The notes beneath the pieces were generated by a model that saw only the letters and a program-made list of their open reading frames with translations, had not been told where the DNA came from and ran no database searches. Shown in pieces: positions 31,017 to 34,558 of a DNA stretch of 34,558 bases. This stretch comes from Bacillota bacterium (GTDB taxonomy: Bacteria > Bacillota > Clostridia > Lachnospirales > Cellulosilyticaceae), in assembly GCA_023410675.1 (NCBI GenBank), contig JAEYPM010000103.1:1-34558 (forward strand), in the 5' to 3' direction. How positions within the stretch are numbered: position 1 is the first letter of the stretch; each line of letters opens with the position of its first letter. Made by a program: the position numbers and the translations under genes.

Positions 31017-32480
31017 ATGTGCATTAAAAAGCATGTAAAGATACTATTTATATGGATGCTTTTAAGCTTTATAGGGATATATAGTAGTGGCTGTAGTCAA
31101 GGAGAAGGGCCAATAACACCTGAGCAAATAACAGAGGAAAATGCAGCAATAGATAGTGGTATAGATGAGCGGTTGATCCGTATAGAATCAATTAGAACAA
31201 AATATCCTAACATAGGCCTTGTTGACCTTGGCAATACTATTTATATTTCAGATGTAGATAACAACTATTTATATCGAATAGATATTTCTTCAGAAGAAAA
31301 AATGTTAGTTGATAATACCCTTAAAGTAAATAAGCTTTTTATCGAAGATAATATTCTTTACTATATAGATACAGATAATCATATTCAAAAAACTATTTAT
31401 TTAGATGAACATACAGGAAAACCTAAAGACGATAGCGTAACAGATATTTATGAAAAAATGTCACTGGAAGATAAAATTGGTCAGATGTTTATTGTAGCCT
31501 TTAGAAAAGATAAGCTGGGCAATAATTTGGAGCAGTTAGATCAAGAAACGAAGACGATGATAAACCAGCATAATTACGGAGGAATTATACTCTTTAGTGA
31601 AAATATCAATTCAAATGCTCAGACAAAACAATTAATACAGGATATACAAGGAGCAAGTCGGGTGCCAAGCTTTATTGCTATAGATGAAGAGGGTGGAAAA
31701 GTCAGTAGATTAACCCATTCACCAAATATGAAGGCTACTAAACTACCAGGAAATGCCTCCATAGGGAAAAATGGAAATATCCAAAATGCATACGATACAG
31801 GAAAACTCATTGCCACTGAGTTAGTGGCATTAGGTTTTAATTTGGATTTTGCCCCTGTTGCAGATATTAATACGAATCCTAAGAATCCAGTTATAGGGAA
31901 TAGGGCTTTTGGATCAGATCCCCAGATGGTTGCAGCTATGACAGCAGCTATGACAAGGGGATTTCAAGAAAATGGGGTATCTGCCACACTAAAGCATTTT
32001 CCTGGTCATGGAGATACTTCTTTGGATACACATACAGGAGCTGTATCAGTAAGTCATAACATAGAGAGGCTTCGGCAAGTAGAGTTTGTGCCTTTTAAAA
32101 AGGGAATATCTGAAGGGGTAGATGCTATTATGACAGCACATATTAAGGTGCCTAATGTAACAGGTGATGATGTACCATCTACTTTTTCATCTTATATGCT
32201 AACAAAGATACTTAGAAAAGAATTAGGATACAGAAAACTTATAATAACAGATTCTTTAGAAATGAGGGCAGTAACTGACCATTACACTTCTGGAGAAGCT
32301 GCTGTAGCTGCCATAAATGCAGGAGCAGATATTCTTTTAATGCCAAGAAATATAGAAGAAGCCTATAACGCAATTAGTGAGGCAGTAAAAAAAGGAGATA
32401 TTTCTGAGGAAAGAATCAATGAATCTGTTATAAGGATATTAAGAGTTAAGGAAAACAGAAAGATAATAAAACATGAATAA
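31017..32480 (+). CDS. nagZ: Lipoprotein beta-N-acetylhexosaminidase (GH3, NagZ family)
   Basis: 487 aa. A lipoprotein signal ends YSSGC (Cys26). Residues about 35-140 form a small beta-rich extra region (LVDLGNTIYISDVDNNYLYRID) not present in E. coli NagZ, and then the GH3 barrel follows from about 148 (MSLEDKIGQMFIVAF). Catalytic features are ATLKHFPGHGDTSLDTHTG (acid/base His loop) and nucleophile Asp412 in IITDSLEMRAVTDHY. It should release GlcNAc from muropeptides outside the cell, in peptidoglycan turnover, as in B. subtilis. RBS AAAGGA about 12 bases before ATG 31017. Confidence 0.92.
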   Translation: MCIKKHVKILFIWMLLSFIGIYSSGCSQGEGPITPEQITEENAAIDSGIDERLIRIESIRTKYPNIGLVDLGNTIYISDVDNNYLYRIDISSEEKMLVDNTLKVNKLFIEDNILYYIDTDNHIQKTIYLDEHTGKPKDDSVTDIYEKMSLEDKIGQMFIVAFRKDKLGNNLEQLDQETKTMINQHNYGGIILFSENINSNAQTKQLIQDIQGASRVPSFIAIDEEGGKVSRLTHSPNMKATKLPGNASIGKNGNIQNAYDTGKLIATELVALGFNLDFAPVADINTNPKNPVIGNRAFGSDPQMVAAMTAAMTRGFQENGVSATLKHFPGHGDTSLDTHTGAVSVSHNIERLRQVEFVPFKKGISEGVDAIMTAHIKVPNVTGDDVPSTFSSYMLTKILRKELGYRKLIITDSLEMRAVTDHYTSGEAAVAAINAGADILLMPRNIEEAYNAISEAVKKGDISEERINESVIRILRVKENRKIIKHE

Positions 32481-32482
32481 AT

Positions 32483-32571
32483 AAAAATTCCATTTGCCAG
32501 ATAGGCGTTCACATGTTAAACATTAAGTTATACTTTGTGAATGCACCACGATCTAGTAAATGGAATTTTTT
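32483..32571. terminator. Long imperfect palindrome, likely bidirectional terminator
   Basis: Outer arms AAAAATTCCATTT (32483-32495) and AAATGGAATTTTT (32558-32570), then AGAT/ATCT, then GCGTTCACA (32505-32513) with TGTGAATGC (32536-32544). It lies between convergent nagZ and the DUF368 gene and ends in T-runs on both strands. It is unusually long for a terminator. Confidence 0.75.
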
Positions 32572-33379
32572 ATGAAGAAGCAAATCGATTATAAAATAGA
32601 ATACAGATAAGACCTAATATGAGTAAAATGATACACTGAATTAAAATAATACCTGTAGGCATTAGCTGAGGTAATAATGTTGGTATTGAACCAACAATAA
32701 AGCCTAATATCATAGAATAGGATTGACGAGGATACTTTTCTAAAAGAGTTTCCAGTATTTTTGCTGTTGAAAAGGTACCTACAAGCACACCTATCCCAAT
32801 TGGAATAAGTATGAGGATATTAAGCTCTGATATGGCAGTAAGTAGTGTATTATAGAGTCCTAGTATATAAAGCATAAAGGATCCACTAATGCCAGGCAGA
32901 ATGAGTGCTATAGCCATTACAAAGCCACCTACAAGTAACCAAATAGCATTAGCTAATGTAAGGGTACGAATAGCAACGGAATGATCCTTAGTATCTATAC
33001 TCATGGCTAAAACAAGAAAAATACCTAGAAACATAAAGATAATATTTGATGCTTTAAAGCCTTTTTCAGCAGACTTATGATACATTAAAGGAATGCCACC
33101 CACTATAACGCCTACAAAGAAAAAACTGATCTGAGCAGGATAGTGCTCAAAAAGAATTTTAATAAGGCGTGCAAACATAAACATACCTAACAACACACCA
33201 ACACCTACCTGCATAAGGAGTGAAGCATGTTTTTTAAAATCTTTAGTTAGGTTATTAACGGCTTTAATCAGATCATCATAAATCCCAAGTATAATTGCAA
33301 TTGTTCCGCCACTTACACCAGGAACGAGCTGAGAAATACTGATAGCCACGCCCTTTAATATATTTGATAGGACTTCCAT
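32570..33379 (-). CDS. DUF368 family polyprenyl-phosphate translocase (PopT-like)
   Basis: 269 aa, about eight TM helices, with the DUF368 signatures LVPGVSGGTIAIILGIYDDLI at residues 18-38 and the mirrored ALILPGISGSFMLYILGLY at about 155-175; the repeat indicates an inverted internal duplication. Members (PopT) have been shown to return undecaprenyl phosphate across the cytoplasmic membrane for cell-wall and surface-polymer synthesis. RBS GGAG 8 bases before ATG 33379. It is 11 bases downstream of degV, so the two form an operon. Confidence 0.88.
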   Translation of the reverse strand: MEVLSNILKGVAISISQLVPGVSGGTIAIILGIYDDLIKAVNNLTKDFKKHASLLMQVGVGVLLGMFMFARLIKILFEHYPAQISFFFVGVIVGGIPLMYHKSAEKGFKASNIIFMFLGIFLVLAMSIDTKDHSVAIRTLTLANAIWLLVGGFVMAIALILPGISGSFMLYILGLYNTLLTAISELNILILIPIGIGVLVGTFSTAKILETLLEKYPRQSYSMILGFIVGSIPTLLPQLMPTGIILIQCIILLILGLICILFYNRFASS

Positions 33380-33390
33380 TTCATCAACTC

Positions 33391-34275
33391 CTATAAACTA
33401 TCTTTAGGCGTCTTAGTAGTAGCAAAAAAGAAAAAAGCAAGTACATTAGCTCCAGTATGTGATCCAATAACACACCCAATAGGATTGATAATAATGTTTT
33501 GCACATTATAGGCTTGTTTTAGCTCAGATGCAAGGTAATTAGCATCTTCAGGGCAATCGCCATGAGTAATACAAACAACTTGGTCATTATTTGCATGGTA
33601 AGCTTGATAATAATCAAGAAGTGCCTTAATTGCTTTCTTACGTCCACGAGCTTTTTGATGAGCAACTAAGCTGCCTTCTTTACTTAAATAAAGCACAGGC
33701 TTAAGTTGAAGTAAGTTACCTAAAAAAGCAGCAGCAGGTTTTAACCTTCCGCCTCTTACTAAATGGTTAAGGTCATCAACAGTAAAGGAATGGAAAATCT
33801 CATGTTTGGTTGATTCTAGAGAAGAAACAATTTCTTCTAAAGATTTTCCTTCTTTTTTCATTTGCACAGCATGATAAACTAAAAGACCTTGTCCGCCAGA
33901 TGCACATAGGCTATCTATAGTAATAATTTTTGCATCAGGGTATTCTTCTAGAAGTTCATTTTTTGCAGTTACACTACTTGCATAGGTGCCACTTGTTGCA
34001 GAAGAAAAACCAATATATAAAATGGCTTTTCCTTCTTTGATGAAAGGTTCAAATCTTTCCTTAAATGCATAGGCGTTTACTTGAGAAGTTGTTGGCATGG
34101 CACCATTTCTTAACCCCTCATAAAAGGTATGGTAATCATAAGATTCACCTAAATCATCAGCAAACTCCTTACCATCAAGATGGACAGTTAGGCTAAAAAG
34201 TTGTATGTCATTTTCTTTAATAAATGATAAAGGTAAATCACAACAAGAATCCGTAGCAATAATAAAATTCATCAT
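33391..34275 (-). CDS. DegV family fatty-acid-binding protein
   Basis: 294 aa. It holds a fatty acyl chain between two alpha/beta domains and in Firmicutes (FakB) presents it to the kinase FakA. The N-terminal IATDSCCDLPLSFI and the signatures PTTSQVNAYAF, FSSATSGTYASS, VDDLNHLVRGGRLKPAAAFLG, and C-terminal INPIGCVIGSHTGANVLAFFF are complete. It is the first gene of the degV-DUF368 pair. Two adjacent ATGs exist; AAAGGATGAT best fits the first. No fakA is in the window. Confidence 0.93.
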   Translation of the reverse strand: MMNFIIATDSCCDLPLSFIKENDIQLFSLTVHLDGKEFADDLGESYDYHTFYEGLRNGAMPTTSQVNAYAFKERFEPFIKEGKAILYIGFSSATSGTYASSVTAKNELLEEYPDAKIITIDSLCASGGQGLLVYHAVQMKKEGKSLEEIVSSLESTKHEIFHSFTVDDLNHLVRGGRLKPAAAFLGNLLQLKPVLYLSKEGSLVAHQKARGRKKAIKALLDYYQAYHANNDQVVCITHGDCPEDANYLASELKQAYNVQNIIINPIGCVIGSHTGANVLAFFFFATTKTPKDSL

Positions 34276-34327
34276 ATCATCCTTTTCAAATTATTAGTAT
34301 ATAAAATTTGTATCATCCTACTAGGCT

Positions 34328-34357
34328 AAAAATACATGTTTATTATAACATGTTTTT
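34328..34357 (-). promoter_or_regulatory. Promoter -10 embedded in a palindrome upstream of degV
   Basis: On the minus strand AAAAACATGT, TATAATAA, ACATGTATTT: a TATAAT box (34347-34342) sits in the centre of an ACATGT inverted repeat with A/T-tract arms. The -35 is weak. The geometry suggests a repressor operator over the -10 region. Confidence 0.5.
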
Positions 34358-34512
34358 AGAAAGAGTGATATTAAAATAGAATAAAATAGTAAATGTATAA
34401 TGTCCCGGATCTTTGACAGTTGCATAAAGAAAAAAACACTACAAGCCTTGATATAGGTTTATTTTTTTGTCAAATTTTAAACTTTACTCTTTCGTACCTT
34501 TTCGTACTATGA

Positions 34513-34558
34513 TATAATAGTAGTATATATGGACGTGGAGGTGCCTATGAGACTTAAA
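34513..34558 (+). CDS. Start of a rightward gene, with its -10 box and RBS (partial)
   Basis: TATAAT (34513-34518), GTGGAGGTG (34535-34543) and ATG 34547 open MRLK before the window ends. The listed span includes this upstream signal; the coding part is 34547-34558. Family unknown. Two TTTCGTAC copies lie just upstream (see findings). Confidence 0.5.

Overview
The window is AT-rich, low-GC Firmicutes DNA. Strong AGGAGG-type Shine-Dalgarno sites, compact U-tailed hairpin terminators, and families such as DUF3881, DUF4870, DegV, DUF368 and a NusG-II/Gx pair all point to an anaerobic, probably spore-forming clostridium. The Lachnospirales, Cellulosilyticum-like, are my best guess; I cannot confirm genus from sequence alone. 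Most of the window is ordinary chromosome. The region from about 12.5 to 23.6 kb is more accessory in character: orphan methyltransferase, a degraded gene, an IS remnant, unusual paralogues and a repeat-rich secreted protein.

Layout. 1-40: the 5' tip of a leftward, probable transposase gene. 290-903: XRE-type regulator translationally coupled to a small membrane protein. 908-3956: ApbE flavin transferase (leftward) opposite a NusG domain II protein, a Gx-type membrane protein and a thioredoxin reductase. 3990-8991: one leftward operon of ABC-ATPase, two ABC-2 permeases, histidine kinase and LuxR-type response regulator. 9116-12253: RidA, a small TM/coiled-coil protein beside a membrane-anchored polysaccharide deacetylase, and a DUF3881 protein. 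12277-13581: tRNA-Arg(CCU) with its own promoter, a leader hairpin and a terminator, then a large minimal-nucleotidyltransferase protein. 13762-14915: tandem 30-bp repeats, a frameshifted small gene and a secreted stalk-domain protein. 15074-16042: a solitary M.HhaI-like cytosine-5 methyltransferase.

16212-21750 is the most unusual part. Two divergent paralogues of an unrecognised beta-rich family (SPOCS-like pattern) are each followed directly by a sugar-nucleotide or glycosyltransferase gene: UDP-HexNAc dehydrogenase in one case, a MurG-like GT in the other. Between the two pairs lies a leftward PP-loop ATPase with an exact QueC-style zinc site but no queuosine genes around it. The working inference is a surface or spore-surface glycan system with an uncharacterised PP-loop enzyme. 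It is followed by a pentapeptide-repeat protein and a secreted protein with a 13-residue Thr/Pro repeat.

23686-25932 is a cytosolic LacI-type sugar-sensor/GGDEF fusion. 26428-30392 is a complete arginine-to-spermidine operon, speD-speA-speE-speB, with overlapping genes and a clear sigma-A promoter. 30543-34275 holds a DUF4870 membrane protein, a lipoprotein NagZ-type beta-N-acetylhexosaminidase, a DUF368 polyprenyl-phosphate translocase and a DegV fatty-acid-binding protein. The window ends four codons into another rightward gene.
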